Positions 1 through 11,776 of a stretch of 64,000 bases of DNA are shown piece by piece. The first letter of the stretch is position 1. Every line of letters begins with the position of its first letter. A program made the position numbers and the translations under genes. The notes beneath the pieces are model-generated. The model worked only from the letters and a program-made list of their open reading frames with translations, was not told the DNA's origin and made no database searches. This stretch comes from Aegilops tauschii subsp. strangulata (taxonomy: Eukaryota > Streptophyta > Magnoliopsida > Poales > Poaceae), in the NCBI RefSeq assembly GCF_002575655.3, contig NC_053039.3, positions 375,325,633 to 375,389,632 of the forward strand. The letters run 5' to 3'.

Positions 1-1670
1 AGTTGATGCAAATCAAGAAAATATGGGGATAGATCTACTGCACCTTTGCACCAAGATTGAAAAACACACAACACACAAGCTTCCGAAAATTTTCTACCAA
101 GCTGAAACTTTTGGATATTACACAACACTTTATTTTTTTCTCTCTTGACTTTTTTTTTCCACTCTTTTTTTCTCTCTTTGATTTTTTTGCCACTCTTTTT
201 TTCTCTCTTTTTCCAAAGCACAACAACCAATCAGAAAGCAATTACAAAGATGAACTTGGTGCAGATCTAAAAGATGAAGAACATGCAAGGTGTGCAAGAA
301 CAAGATCTCAGCACCAACAAGGCTTGGATTTATTTTTGGTGGGGCTTTGGACTTCTAGGACAAACAATATAGCATCAAAAACACTCGATCTAAAGGGATG
401 ATAGTAAGATAAAATTGGATAACAGATCCTACCGTGTCAATGAAGGCTCCGATGCCAGATGATAGGTGGGAACCCGATGAACGAGTTCACGCCTGAGGGT
501 GGCCTGATCTTCACGTCGTAGGATCGAATCAGGGAGGATAACTAGCTGCAAGTAGCCGGGATAACTAGCTTTATACCTGCCAAGGTTGGATGCAACCTGT
601 ACGTTGGGGATGGCTGACCGAAGCTACAAGAACTCCAACCCGCTGCCCGAACCACAAACCGGGACTAATCCACACAAAACGGCCGGAACCGTAGAGCACG
701 AACTAGGGGGAACCAGAGGCTCCTTCTCGCGAATCCGAATGAACTCACAAGAGCAAAGGTAGCAAGATCTCTCGGATCTCTCTAGCAGTCTTGCTGCATA
801 AGCTTATAGCTGAATGGTTTGACAAAAGGTTTTCCTAGAGGATGGGGGAGATGGGGTTTTATAGCAGGGAAAACCCCCTTAGCTAGGTGTGAAAATGGTT
901 TCAAAAGTAAGCAGGTTTGCATGGCTTCCTTGGGTGAATAAGCAGTCAACTTTGGGAGTTGTTGGAGAGCTCCTCGGAAATTCGCGAAGCCTTGACAGCC
1001 TGGACACCTTCCACGAGAATGACTGGTACTTTTGACTCACAACTCCAAATGATGTGAGGTTTTTTTGCATTGGAAAGATAATTTGATTTAGCTTCTGTTG
1101 ATGTAACCCTATGGCCCCGTCTCTCCACCATATGGGTGTGGCACACCAAAACATCAGAGGTAAAAACTGACAGCATCAACTCCACTTCAACTTGTTTTCT
1201 TCAAACTTGTTCCTCCAATCTGGTTGCTTCAAGACCTCATAGGTTGTCGGATTTTTTCCATGTGATACCTAAGTTCAACAACAACAATGGGGATGAAATC
1301 ATAGTTGTGTCATCAAGGTTACTAGGTAAACTTAAGTTAGCGTTCACCTGATCATGTGTTTTCTTGATTCGGCTTAGTAATTTCTTCCAGCTAAATTGTG
1401 CACTTTTCTGAAATGTCATGTATGATGTTCCCATGCCCTCATCATCCTCCCTCCCTTGATGAAGAGTCGTCCTCGACTCTCTTTGATCTACAAAAGATAA
1501 GTAGAAGGGAAGCAGATCATATCCATGCAAAGGAATAATGCAATCCTCATTTGTAGCATTCACCTTGGAATTGTGTTGCATCTGATCATTTATTTGTCTG
1601 TCACAACTTGGAGTTTGTCCAGGGATGATTGGTGTTGTTTCAGTGACTGAGATGTCCTCATCACACAGTC
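1..1670 (-). mobile_element. Degenerate LTR-retrotransposon remnant
   Basis: I read this as LTR-retrotransposon debris lying on the minus strand. A sequence resembling the initiator-Met tRNA primer site (TGGCATCGGAGCC on minus, 445-457) sits two bases outside a TATCA end, so an LTR would run from about 460 to higher coordinates. A TATAAAA box on minus at 857-863 fits an LTR promoter. A minus frame at 1237-1581 contains a GREDDEG-type stretch that resembles the end of Gypsy polyproteins, but it has no recognisable catalytic domain. Positions 1-400 contain T-rich leader-like sequence. I cannot define both LTR edges or name the family, and two adjacent elements could be joined here. Confidence 0.4.
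445..457 (-). other. Putative tRNA-Met primer-binding site
   Basis: The minus strand reads TGGCATCGGAGCC, two changes away from the usual plant retrotransposon site TGGTATCAGAGCC, and lies just outside a TATCA terminus. Chance similarity is possible. Confidence 0.4.
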
Positions 1671-1689
1671 AGTGTCCATCAGTAAGGGA

Positions 1690-2267
1690 CTAGTAAAAAT
1701 GAAACAAGAGATGTTGAAGTTCATACCTTGCGGCAGGGGGCTTCACCTTGCGGTCCTTCTTCGGGACCTCTTCACATGCCACGGACTCCTCGTCGGAGTC
1801 CGAGCTGTCGGGCAGGACCACCTTGGTCCTGCATTGGCTCTTTGGGGCCCGAGTAGCCCGCTCCTCTGCATCTTCGGACGCTGCCCTCTGCTTGGAATGA
1901 GAGGAGGCGCTCTCCTCTTCGTCGCCGCTCTCCTCCCCGTCCTGGGCGCACGGGGCCGCCGCATCCCCGGCCTTGGTGTCCTGGCGACCTTTTGAGCGGC
2001 AACCCTTCCTGGTCTCCGGCTGGTCCTTCTTTTTCTTCCCTTTCTTCTCTGGCGCCTCGTAGGGCGCTACTACCAGTAACTCCTCCAGTTGAGCCATCCG
2101 GGGCTCTTCGGGCAGCGGAGCCGGACTGCTGATTTTCTTGGCCTTCTCAAGACAACCCTATGAAGGAAACAAATAAGAACTTAGGCCGAGCACTATGCGG
2201 TATGAGCCCGCGAATATAAATTGGGTAAAAGATCAATTACCTCCCTCGGAGGATGGGCGGCGTCGAG
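1690..2267 (-). pseudogene. Retroelement-type charged ORF fragment
   Basis: A minus-strand frame (2097 down to 1690) encodes about 135 residues rich in Lys, Glu, Asp and Ser, with a KKGKKKK cluster and acidic runs such as DSSDSDEES. Sequence from 2098 to 2267 appears to continue the same element with intron-like text. It looks like the low-complexity part of a Gypsy-type or transposon-borne protein common in Triticeae repeats, but I see no enzymatic motif. The Athila-like LTR that starts at 2268 interrupts it after TCGAG. Function unknown; a host gene is unlikely because it is surrounded by repeats and has no clear start context. Confidence 0.4.
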
Positions 2268-3673
2268 TGATACGTCTCCGTCGTATCTACTTTTCCAAAC
2301 ACTTTTGCCCTTGTTTTGGACTCTAACTTGCATGATTTGAATAGAACTAACCCGGACTGACGCTGTGTTCACCAGACTTTCCATGGTGTTATTTATGTGC
2401 AGAAACAAATGTTCTCGGAATGACCTGAAACTCCACGGAACATCTATTTGGAAAATAAGAAAAATACTGGAAGAAAAATCCACGTTAGGGGGCCCACACC
2501 CTGTCCACGAGGGTGCAGGGCGCGCCCCCCTGCCTCGTGGGCCCCCTGACGCTCCACCAACCTGAACTCCAACTCCATATATTCACTTTCGGGGAGAAAA
2601 AAAATCAGAGAGAAGGATTCATCACGTTTTACGATACGGAGCTGCCGCCAAGCCCTAAAACCTCTCGGGAGGGCTGATCTGGAGTCTGTTCGGGGCTCCG
2701 GAGAGGGGGATTCATCGCCGTCGTCATCATCAACCATCCTCCATCACCAATTTCATGATGCTCACCGCCGTGCGTGAGTAATTCCATCGTAGGTTTGCTG
2801 GACGGTGATGGGTTGGATGAGATTTATCATGTAATCGAGTTAGTTTTGTTAGGGTTTGATCCCTAGTATCCATTATGTTCTGAGATTGATGTTGCTATGA
2901 CTTTGCTATGCTTAATGCTTGTCACTAGGGCCCGAGTGCCATGATTTCAGATCTGAACCTATTATGTTTTCATGAATATATGTGAGTTCTTGATCCTATC
3001 TTGCAAGTCTATAGTCACCTACTATGTGTTATGATCCGACAACCCCGAAGTGACAATAATCGGGACCACTCCCGGTGATGACCATAGTTTGAGGAGTTCA
3101 TGTATTCACTATGTGTTAATGCTTTGGTCTGGTACTCTATTAAAAGGAGGCCTTAATATCCCTTAGTTTCCGCTAGGACCCCGCTGCCACGGGAGGGTAG
3201 GACAAAAGATGTCATGCAAGTTCTTTTCCATAAGCACGTATGACTATATTCGGAATACATGCCTACATTACATTGATGAATTGGAGCTAGTTATGTGTCA
3301 CCCTATGTTATGATTGTTACATGATGAACCGCATCCGGCATAATTCTCCATCACCGATCCAATGCCGACGAGCTTTTCACATACTGTTCTTCGCTTATTT
3401 ACTTTTCCGTTGCTACTGTTACAATCACTACAAAAACACCAAAAGTATTACTTTTGCTACCGTTACTTCTGTTACCGTTACCACTACTATCATACTACTT
3501 TGCTACTAAATACTTTGCTGCAGATATTAAGTTATCCAGGTGTGGCTGAATTGATAACTCAGTTGCTAATACTTGAGAATATTCTTTGGCTCCCCTTGTG
3601 TCGAATCAATAAATTTGGGTTGAATACTCTACCCTCGAAAACTGTTGTGATCCCCTATACTTGTGGGTTATCA
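2268..3673 (+). repeat. 5' LTR of an Athila-like Gypsy element
   Basis: The segment begins TGATACGTCTCCG and ends GGGTTATCA, giving TG...CA termini and a 1,406-bp length typical of the Fatima/Sabrina/WHAM group of wheat Athila-like elements. It is followed after eleven bases by a tRNA-Asp-like primer site and then the start of gag, so it is the 5' LTR read on plus. A related LTR in the opposite orientation is the solo copy at 15815-17509. The exact family name is uncertain. Confidence 0.75.
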
Positions 3674-3684
3674 AGACTATTTTC

Positions 3685-3702
3685 TTGCGCCGTTGCCGAG
3701 GA
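3685..3702 (+). other. tRNA-Asp-like primer-binding site
   Basis: TTGCGCCGTTGCCGAGGA differs at two positions from the tRNA-Asp complement used by Athila-type elements (TGGCGCCGTTGCCGGGGA). It lies 11 bases after the LTR end, which supports the Gypsy/Athila assignment. Confidence 0.7.
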
Positions 3703-3909
3703 GCATAGCTCTATTCTTTGAGTCACTTGGGATTTATATCTCCTGGTCACTATGAAGAACTTGAAAGACGCTAAGACAACAATTTATCCCTCAACTACGA
3801 GGGGAGGTAAGGAACTGCCATCTAGCTCTGCAGTTGATTCACCTTCTGTTTTGAGTAAGCTTGCGACACCTAAACCTGCTTCTGCTATTCGTTCTGATAT
3901 GTCGCATCT
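3703..3909 (+). pseudogene. Truncated Athila-like gag start
   Basis: A frame opening at 3752 encodes about 50 residues of the N-terminal gag region of an Athila-like Gypsy element (Ser/Pro/Lys rich, no domain visible). It belongs to the LTR and primer site just upstream. The retroelement reading stops making sense at about 3909, where sequence beginning TGTAGCGACC of a different element starts. The apparent frame to 4075 is therefore a chimera. The rest of the Athila element is not found in this window. Confidence 0.6.
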
Positions 3910-4172
3910 TGTAGCGACCAGACCTCAGACGGTCAAGTCTCTGTGCAGCAGTGTCATCCCTGGATTAGTAATGCTGACACGCACAGTACTCGAAGGATTT
4001 ATAACAGAGTGGCAATCACACACTTATTACATCGAATGTCTCAAAAGAGAACTTAGTACAATAAATATGGCTTAAGGCCATCTAATAACGATAACAGCGG
4101 AAGGCTTGGAAGATAAGTGAGTCCATCAACTCCAACGGCATCACTGAGTATAAGACCACGACCTAAGGCACC

Positions 4173-4192
4173 TTACTCGTTGTCTGAAAAGT
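4173..4192 (-). other. Cryptic last exon B inside LTR fragment
   Basis: On minus, after a TTGCAG acceptor, the sequence reads AC TTT TCA GAC AAC GAG TAA. Joined to the G that ends exon A at 5182 it gives Asp-Phe-Ser-Asp-Asn-Glu-stop. The stop lies 263 bp before the LTR end at 3910. Splicing is predicted, not shown. Confidence 0.35.
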
Positions 4193-5181
4193 CTGCAACA
4201 TGAAACGTTGCAGCCCGAAAACGGGTCAGCACATGGAATATGCTGGCAATGTAACACATAGAGAGTAATGAACAGAATAAGGCTATACTACATGCATATT
4301 TGGCTGGTGGAAAGCTCTATGGTTACAGTTTTGCGAAAAGCCAATTTTTCCCTACTGCAAACGAATAAATTTTATTTAACTATCATGGTGGTTGTTAAAC
4401 ATTGAGAATGGGTGACACCATCTCAATCCCAATTAAGTTTCAACATTAATCCCAACAAAATTAATTAAAAGTAACATGATGAGATTCACATGAAAATCCA
4501 AGTACTAGATACTCAGGTTGTCCATAACCGGGGACACGGCTAACCATGATTAGATTGTACACTCTGCAGAGGTTTGCGCACTTTTCCCCGCAAGACTCGA
4601 TCTCCTCCGTTGGGATTCTCGCACTACATGGTGTTTCAGAAATGGATGACCGAGACATAGTCTTTCAGAAGCGTTAGCACCTTACGATCGGGTAGACAGT
4701 TACACCTACTTCCCCTACATCTGCTAGTCTACCACTGTAAGAGTTCACACAACCTAATCAACTATGCTAGAGCCCATAATAGCTTGCGGCTGCACACTGA
4801 AGTTTCTAGCATGAATAACCTTATGATCCCTTTGAGCCTGGGTGGCGGTCCATCAAAAAAACAGGCAATCGCTGGAATACCCAGGTGCCTCAGTCCACCC
4901 AGATGTGTATTTAAGTTGCCACCTTAAGTTGAACCATTAATTAACAAACTCACATCTGTCATGGATACACTCAAACCCAATCCACGTCTACGAGCATAGC
5001 ATAGCAATATAAGCAAACGTAGAAGTAACTCCCAAGGGTTTGAATACAAAACAGGTAATAGGTACTACCTCATCTACTTCCCAAAACCCACAATTTAATC
5101 AGATCCTAATCATGCAGTGTTTGAGAATTGATCTAATGCAATAAAACTGGGTATGAAAAGTATCATCAAAGTGTTACTTGC

Positions 5182-5241
5182 CTTGCTGATGATCCGTGAA
5201 ACCTAGGGATTCGAAGTAGCAAGCGGCGCACTCCGGGTACT
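5182..5241 (-). other. Cryptic exon A inside LTR fragment
   Basis: On minus this follows an AG acceptor (GCGATAG) and encodes Glu-Tyr-Pro-Glu-Cys and so on for 20 residues, ending CAA G at a GC donor whose context AG|GCAAGT is the GC-AG intron consensus. The phase is 1 at both ends. Predicted from sequence only. Confidence 0.4.
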
Positions 5242-5497
5242 CTATCGCAAACAAACAAGCATACAATAAGTACTCATCTAATGCACAGGTAAAACTCGAA
5301 TAAGAGATCTACCCAGAAAATTCAACTTAAGAACTCCGGTTTGCAAAAAGAATAAAATCAAACGAAGCAACGAAACTCAAACGGCGAAAGAAACAAGCTT
5401 CGTTTACTAATCTGGACCTAAGTCATATTTTACAGTAGCAAAAACTTGTTTGAGTTGGTTAAACGGAAAGAGGGCTTCGAGACGAAACTATAGGCGC

Positions 5498-8400
5498 TTA
5501 TGAACGCTTGGCAATCTGGACCGCTAGGTGAAGCACCCATCCCAGAGAACCAAGACGTTATGAACGCTTGGCAATCACGTGCTGATGATTACTCCCTCGT
5601 TCAGTGCGGCATGCTTTACAGCTTAGAACCGGGGCTCCAAAAGCGTTTTGAGAAACATGGAGCATATGAGATGTTCGAAGAGCTGAAAATGGTTTTCCAA
5701 GCTCATGCCCGGGTCGAGAGATATGAAGTCTCCGACAAGTTCTTCAGTTGTAAAATGGAGGAAAATAGTTCTGTCACTGAGCGCATACTCAAAATGTCTG
5801 GGTTACATAACCGCTTGTCTCAGCTGGGAGTCAATCTCCCGGATGACGCGGTCATTGACAGAATCCTTCAGTCGCTTCCACCAAGCTACAAGAGCTTTGT
5901 GATGAACTTCAATATGCAGGGGATGGAAAAGACCATTCCTGAGGTATATTCAATGCTGAAATCAGCGGAGGTGGAGATCAAAAAGGAACATCAAGTGTTG
6001 ATGGTGAATAAAACCACTAAGTTCAAGAAGGGCAAGGGTAAGAAGAACTTCAAGAAGGACGGCAAGGGAGTTGCCGCGCCCGGTAAGCCAGTTGCCGGGA
6101 AGAAGCCGAAGAATGGACCCAAGCCTGAGACTGAGTGCTTTTATTGCAAGGGAAGTGGTCACTGGAAGCGAAACTGCCCCAAATACTTAGCGGACAAGAA
6201 GGCCGGCAACACCAAAGGTATATGTGATATACATGTAATTGATGTGTACCTTACCAGTACTCGTAGTAGCTCCTGGGTATTTGATACCGGTGCGGTTGCT
6301 CATATTTGTAACTCAAAACAGGAGCTGCGGAATAAGCGGAGACTGGCGAAGGACGAGGTGACGATGCGCGTCGGGAATGGTTCCAAGGTTGATGTGATCG
6401 TCGTCGGCACGCTACCTCTACATTTACCTACGGGATTAGTTTTAAACCTCAATAATTGTTATTTAGTGCCAGCTTTGAGCATGAACATTGTATCAGGATC
6501 TCGTTTAATTTGAGAGTGGCTACTCATTTAAATCCGAGAATAATGGTTGTTCTATTTATATGAGAGATATGTTTTATGGTCATGCCCCACTGGTCAATGG
6601 TTTATTCTTAATGAATCTCGAACGTGATGTTACACATATTCATAGTGTGAATGCCAAAAGATGTAAAGTTGATAACGATAGTCCCACATACTTGTGGCAC
6701 TGCCGCCTTGGTCACATTGGTGTCAAACGCATGAAGAAGCTCCATGCAGATGGACTTTTGGAGTCTCTTGATTACGAATCATTTGACACGTGCGAACCAT
6801 GCCTCATGGGTAAGATGACCAAGACTCCGTTCTCCGGAACGATGGAGCGAGCAACCAACTTATTGGAAATCATACATACTGATGTGTGCGGTCCAATGAG
6901 TGTTGAGGCTCGCGGTGGCTATCGTTATGTTCTCACTCTCACTGATGACTTAAGTAGATATGGGTATGTCTACCTAATGAAACACAAGTCTGAAACCTTT
7001 GAAAAGTTCAAGGAATTTCAGAGTGAGGTTGAGAATCAACGTGACAGAAAAATAAAGTTCCTACGATCAGACCGTGGAGGGGAATATTTAAGTCACGAAT
7101 TTGGCACACACTTAAGGAAATGTGGAATAGTTTCACAACTCACGCCGCCTGGAACACCTCAGCGAAATGGTGTGTTCGAACGTCGTAATCGCACTCTATT
7201 GGATATGGTGCGATCTATGATGTCTCTTAACGATCTACCGCTCTCATTTTGGGGCTATGCTTTAGAGACTGCCGCATTCACTTTAAATAGGGCTCCGTCG
7301 AAATCCGTTGAGACGACACCGTATGAATTATGGTTTGGGAAGAAACCAAAGCTGTCGTTTCTAAAAGTTTGGGGATGCGATGCTTATGTCAAGAAACTTC
7401 AACCTGAAAAGCTCGAACCCAAGTCGGAAAAATGCGTCTTCATAGGATACCCTAAGGAAACCATTGGGTATACCTTCTACCTCAGATCCGAAGGCAAAAT
7501 CTTTGTTGCCAAGAACGGGTCTTTTCTGGAGAAAGAGTTTCTCTCGAAAGAAGTGAGTGGGAGGAAAGTGGAACTTGATGAGGTGATAGTCACCCCTTCC
7601 GAACCGGAAAGTAGCGCAGCACGGGAAGATGTTCCTGTGGTGCCTACACCGACTGAGGAGGAAGTTAATGATGATGATCATGAAGCTTCGGATCAAGTTA
7701 CTGCTGAACTTCGTAGGTCCACAAGGACACGTTCCGCACCAGAGTGGTACGGCAACCCTGTCCTGGAAATCATGTTGTTAGACAACGGTGAAAATTCGAA
7801 TTATGAAGAAGCAATGGCGGGCCCAGATTCCGACAAATGGCTAGAAGCCATGAAATCCGAGATAGGATCCATGTATGAAAATGAAGTATGGACTTTGACT
7901 GACATGCCCGATGATCGGCAAGCCATAGAAAATAAATGGATCTTTAAGAAGGAGACGGACGCGGATGGTAATGTAACCATCTATAAGGCTCGACTTGTCG
8001 CTAAGGGTTATCGACAAGTTCAAGGGGTTGACTACGATGAGACTTTCTCACCCGTAACGAAGCTGAAGTCCGTCGGAATCATGTTAGCAATTGCCGCATT
8101 CTATGATTATGAGATATGGCAAATGGACGTCAAAACGGCATTCCTTAACGGCTTTCTTAAGGAAGAATTGTATATGATGCAGCCGGAAGGTTTTGTCGAT
8201 CCTAAGAATGCTAACAAGGTATGCAAGCTCCAGTGCTCCATCTATGGGTTTGATGAGATGATCAAAGCGTTTGGGTTTACACAGACTTATGGAGAAGCAT
8301 GTGTTTACAAGAAAGTGAGTGGGAGCTCTGTAGCATTTCTCTTATTATATGTGGATGACATACTATTGATGGGAAATGATATAGAATTCTTGGAAAGTAT

Positions 8401-9332
8401 AAAGGCCTATTTTGAATCAGTGTTTTTCAATGAAGGACCTTGGAGAAGCTGCTTATATATTAGGCATCAAGATCTATAGAGATAGATCAAGACGCCTCAT
8501 TGGTCTTTCACAGAGTACGTACCTTGACAAGATATTGAAGAAGTTCAATATGGATCAGTCCAAGAAGGGGTTCTTGCCTGTATTGCAAGGTGTGCAATTG
8601 AGCACGGCTCAATGCCCGACCACGGCAGAAGATAGAGAAAAGATGAGTGTCATCCCCTATGCCTCGGCCATAGGGTCTATTATGTATGCCATGCTGTGTA
8701 CCAGACCTGATGTAAACCTTGCCGTAAGTTTGGTAGGAAGGTACCAAAGTAATCCCGGCATGGAACACTGGACAGCGGTCAAGAATATCCTGAAGTACCT
8801 GAAAAGGACTAAGGATATGTTTCTCGTATATGGAGGTGACGAAGAGCTCGTCGTAAAGGGTTACGTCGACGCTAGCTTCGACACAGATCTGGATGACTCT
8901 AAGTCACAAACCGGATACGTGTATATTTTCAATGGAGGGGCAGTAAGCTGGTGCAGTTGCAAGCAAAGCGTCGTGGCGGGATCTACATGTGAAGCGGAGT
9001 ACATGGCGGCCTCAGAGGTAGCGCAAGAAGCAATCTGGATGAAGGAGTTCATTACTGACCTAGGGGTGATTCCCAATGCATCGGGCCCGATGACTCTCTT
9101 CTGTGACAACACTGGAGCTATTGCCCTTGCCAAGGAGCCTAGGTTTCACAGGAAGACCAGGCATATCAAGCGTCGCTTCAACTCCATTCGTGAAAGTGTT
9201 CAAAATGGAGACATAGATATTTGTAAAGTACATACGGACCTGAATGTAGCAGATCCGTTGACTAAACCTCTCCCTAGAGCAAAACATGATCAGCACCAGA
9301 ACTCTATGGGTGTTCGATTCATCACAATGTAA
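5498..9332 (+). pseudogene. Copia gag-pol polyprotein, broken
   Basis: Domains in order: gag core from 5578; a CCHC zinc knuckle (CFYCKGSGHWKRNCP) near 6135-6180; protease with the DTG active site near 6280; pre-integrase and integrase HHCC and DDE-type core (about 6700-7270); reverse transcriptase with YVDD at 8348-8359; RNase H to the stop at 9332. Three lesions are visible: a frameshift around 6505 (frame resumes by 6560), an in-frame loss of 33 bp after 8248 that removes the QASRSWN motif of Copia reverse transcriptase (judged against the neighbouring copy), and a +1 shift near 8410. The start of gag is missing. The product would have driven reverse transcription and integration of the element in cytoplasm and nucleus; this copy cannot do so alone. 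Few stops suggest it is younger than the next element. Confidence 0.85.
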
Positions 9333-9349
9333 CTAGATTATTGACTCTA

Positions 9350-9364
9350 GTGCAAGTGGGAGAC
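9350..9364 (+). other. Polypurine tract
   Basis: The purine-rich stretch AAGTGGGAGAC lies directly before the 3' LTR and would prime plus-strand DNA synthesis. The same stretch precedes the LTR at 15792. Confidence 0.7.
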
Positions 9365-11076
9365 TGTTGGAAATATGCCCTAGAGGCAATAATAAAATGG
9401 TTATTATTATATTTCTTTGTTCATGATAATTGTCTATTGTTCATGCTATAATTGTGTTATTCGGAAATCATAATACATGTGTGAATACATAGACCACAAT
9501 GTGTCCCTAGTGAGCCTCTAGTTGACTAGCTCGTTGATCAACAGATAGTCATGGTTTCCTGACTATGGACATTGGATGTCATTGATAACGGGATCACATC
9601 ATTAGGAGAATGATGTGATGGACAAGACCCAATCCTAAGCATAGCACAAAGATCGTGTAGTTCGTTTGCTAGAGCTTTTCGAATGTCAAGTATCATTTCC
9701 TTAGACCATGAGATCGTGCAACTCCCGGATGCCGTAGGAGTGCTTTGGGTGTACCAAACGTCACAACGTAACTGGGTGACTATAAAGGTGCACTACGAGT
9801 ATCTCCGAAAGTGTCTGTTGGGTTGGCACGAATCGAGACTGGGATTTGTCACTCCTTATGACGGAGAGGTATCTCTGGGCCCACTCGGTAATGCATCATC
9901 ATAATGAGCTCAATGTGACCAAGTGTCTGGTCACGGGATCATGCATTATGGTACGAGTAAAGTGACTTGCCGGTAACGAGATTGAACAAGGTATTGGGAT
10001 ACCGACGATCGAATCTCGGGCAAGTAACGTACCGATTGACAAAGGGAATTGTATACGGGATTGATTGAATCCTCGACATCGTGGTTCATCCTATGAGATC
10101 ATCGTGGAACATGTGGGAGCCAACATGGGTATCCAGATCCCGCTGTTGGTTATTGACCGGAGAGTCGTCTCGGTCATGTCTGCATGTCTCCCGAACCCGT
10201 AGGGTCTACACACTTAAGGTTCGGTGATGCTAGGGTTGTAGAGATATAAGTATGCGGAAACCCGAAAGTTGTTCGGAGTCCCGTATGAGATCCCGGACGT
10301 CACGAGGAGTTCCGGAATGGTCCGAAGGTGAAGAATTGTATATAGGAAGTCCAGTTTCGGCCACCGGGAAAGTTTCGGGGGTTATCGGTATTGTACCGGG
10401 ACCACCGGAAGGGTCCCGGGGGTCCACCGGGTGGGGCCACCTGTCCCGGAGGGCCCCATGGGCTGAAGTGGGGAGGGGAACCAGCCACTGGTGGGCTGGT
10501 GCGCCCCCCTTGGGCCTCCCCTGCGCCTAGGGTTGGAAACCCTGGGGGTGGGGGGCGCCCCACTTGGCTTGGGGGGCAAGCCACCCCCTTGGCCACCGCC
10601 CCCCCCCCTCAGATGGGATCTCCAGGGGCCGGCGCCCCCCAGGACCCCTATAAATAGTGGGGGGAGGGAGGCCGGCAGTACCCTAGCCCCTGGCGCCTCC
10701 CTCTCCCTCCCGTGACACCTCTCCCTCCCGCTTGCGCTTGGCGAAGCCCTGCCGGGATCCCCGCTACTTTCACCACCACGCCATCGCGCTGCTGGATCTC
10801 CATCAACCTCTCCTTCCCCCTTGCTGGATCAAGAAGGAGGAGACGTCGCTGCTCCGTACGTGTGTTGAACGCGGAGGTGCCGTCCGTTCGGCGCTCGGTC
10901 ATCGGTGATTTGGATCACGACGAGTACGACTCCATCAACCCCGTTCACTTGAACGCTTCCGCTCGCAATCTACAAGGGTATGTAGATGCACTCCTTCCCT
11001 CTCGTTGCTAGTAAACTCCATAGATGGATCTTGGTGATGCGTAGATAATTTTAAAATTCTGCAACGATCTCCAACA
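9365..11076 (+). repeat. 3' LTR, BARE/WIS type
   Basis: The LTR is 1,712 bp with TGTTGGAAAT at the start and CTCCAACA at the end. It contains a TATAAATA box at 10649-10656 and a GC-rich U3. It is very similar to the solo LTR at 22487-24204. Short frames within it are artefacts of GC-rich noncoding sequence. Confidence 0.9.
10649..10656 (+). promoter_or_regulatory. LTR TATA box
   Basis: TATAAATA lies in the position expected for the retrotransposon promoter, and the same box recurs in the sister LTR at 23779-23786. Confidence 0.65.
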
Positions 11077-11776
11077 GTAATTGCTTTACTTTATCACTAA
11101 GCGGTAGCGATAGTCGTAGAAGCAATAGTTGGCGAGACGACAACGATGCTACGATGGAGATCAAGGTGTCGCGCCGGTGATGATGGTGATCATGAAGATG
11201 CTTTGGAGATGGATATCAAAGGCACAAGATGATGATGACCATATCATATCGCTTATATTGATTGCATGTGATGTTTATCTTTTATGCATCTTATTTTTCT
11301 TAGATCGACGGTAGCATTATAAGATGATCTCTCACTAAATTTCAAGGTATAAGTGTTCTCCCTGAGTATGCACCGTTGCGAAAGTTCGTCGTGCCAAGAC
11401 ACCACGTGATGATCGGGTGTGATAAGCTCTACGTTCACATACAACGGGTGCAAGCCAGTTTTGCACACGCAGAATACTCGGGTTAAACTTGACGAGCCTA
11501 GCATATGCAGATATGGCCTCGGAACACTGAGACCGAAAGGTCGAGCGTGAATCATATAGTAGATATGATCAACATAGTGATGTTCACCATTGAAAACTAC
11601 TCCATCTCACGTGATGATCGGACATGGTTTAGTTGATATGGATCACGTGATCACTTAGATGATTAGAGGGATGTCTGTCTAAGTGGGAGTTCTTAAGTAA
11701 TATGATTAACTGAACTTTAATTTATCATGAACTTAGTACCTGATATTATTTTGCATGTCTACGTTGTTGTAGATAG
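11077..11776 (+). other. Copia untranslated leader, 3' part
   Basis: About 700 bp of noncoding leader of the Angela-type element lies between the preceding LTR end and the gag start at 11777. It has no primer site, so its 5' portion is lost. No gene is seen in it. Confidence 0.6.

Larger units (their letters stand above)
3910..5497 (-). mobile_element. LTR fragment of a second Gypsy-type family
   Basis: The plus strand starts TGTAGCGACC, i.e. the minus strand ends GGTCGCTACA, a typical LTR end. The left edge breaks the Athila-like gag; the right edge is cut at 5497 by the 5'-truncated Copia element. About 1.6 kb is present. It has no long ORF but contains, on minus, a two-exon reading frame (5241-5182 and 4192-4173) with a consensus GC donor, matching the arrangement in the solo LTR at 45307-48925. 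I infer a long-LTR Gypsy (Tekay/Del-like) lineage, but the family name is unknown. Confidence 0.55.
5498..11076 (+). mobile_element. 5'-truncated Copia (BARE/WIS-type) retrotransposon
   Basis: This is a Ty1-Copia element read on plus: partial gag, protease, integrase, reverse transcriptase, RNase H (to 9332), a polypurine tract and a full 3' LTR (9365-11076). The 5' LTR, leader and start of gag are missing; the element begins abruptly inside gag at 5498 with a templated-looking repeat. Sequence after the 3' LTR (GTAATTGC...) is leader sequence of the next Copia element, so this copy probably inserted there with GTAAT as target duplication, the other copy of which has been lost. Confidence 0.85.

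Noticed and set aside
3752..4075. 107-codon plus frame as one protein
   Set aside because: Only its first part is gag-like; after 3909 it reads through an LTR of another element.
10230..11011. Several Pro/Gly-rich frames in the LTR U3/R region, repeated at 23351-24139
   Set aside because: They recur at the same place in sister LTRs, lie in promoter sequence and change by frameshift between copies.
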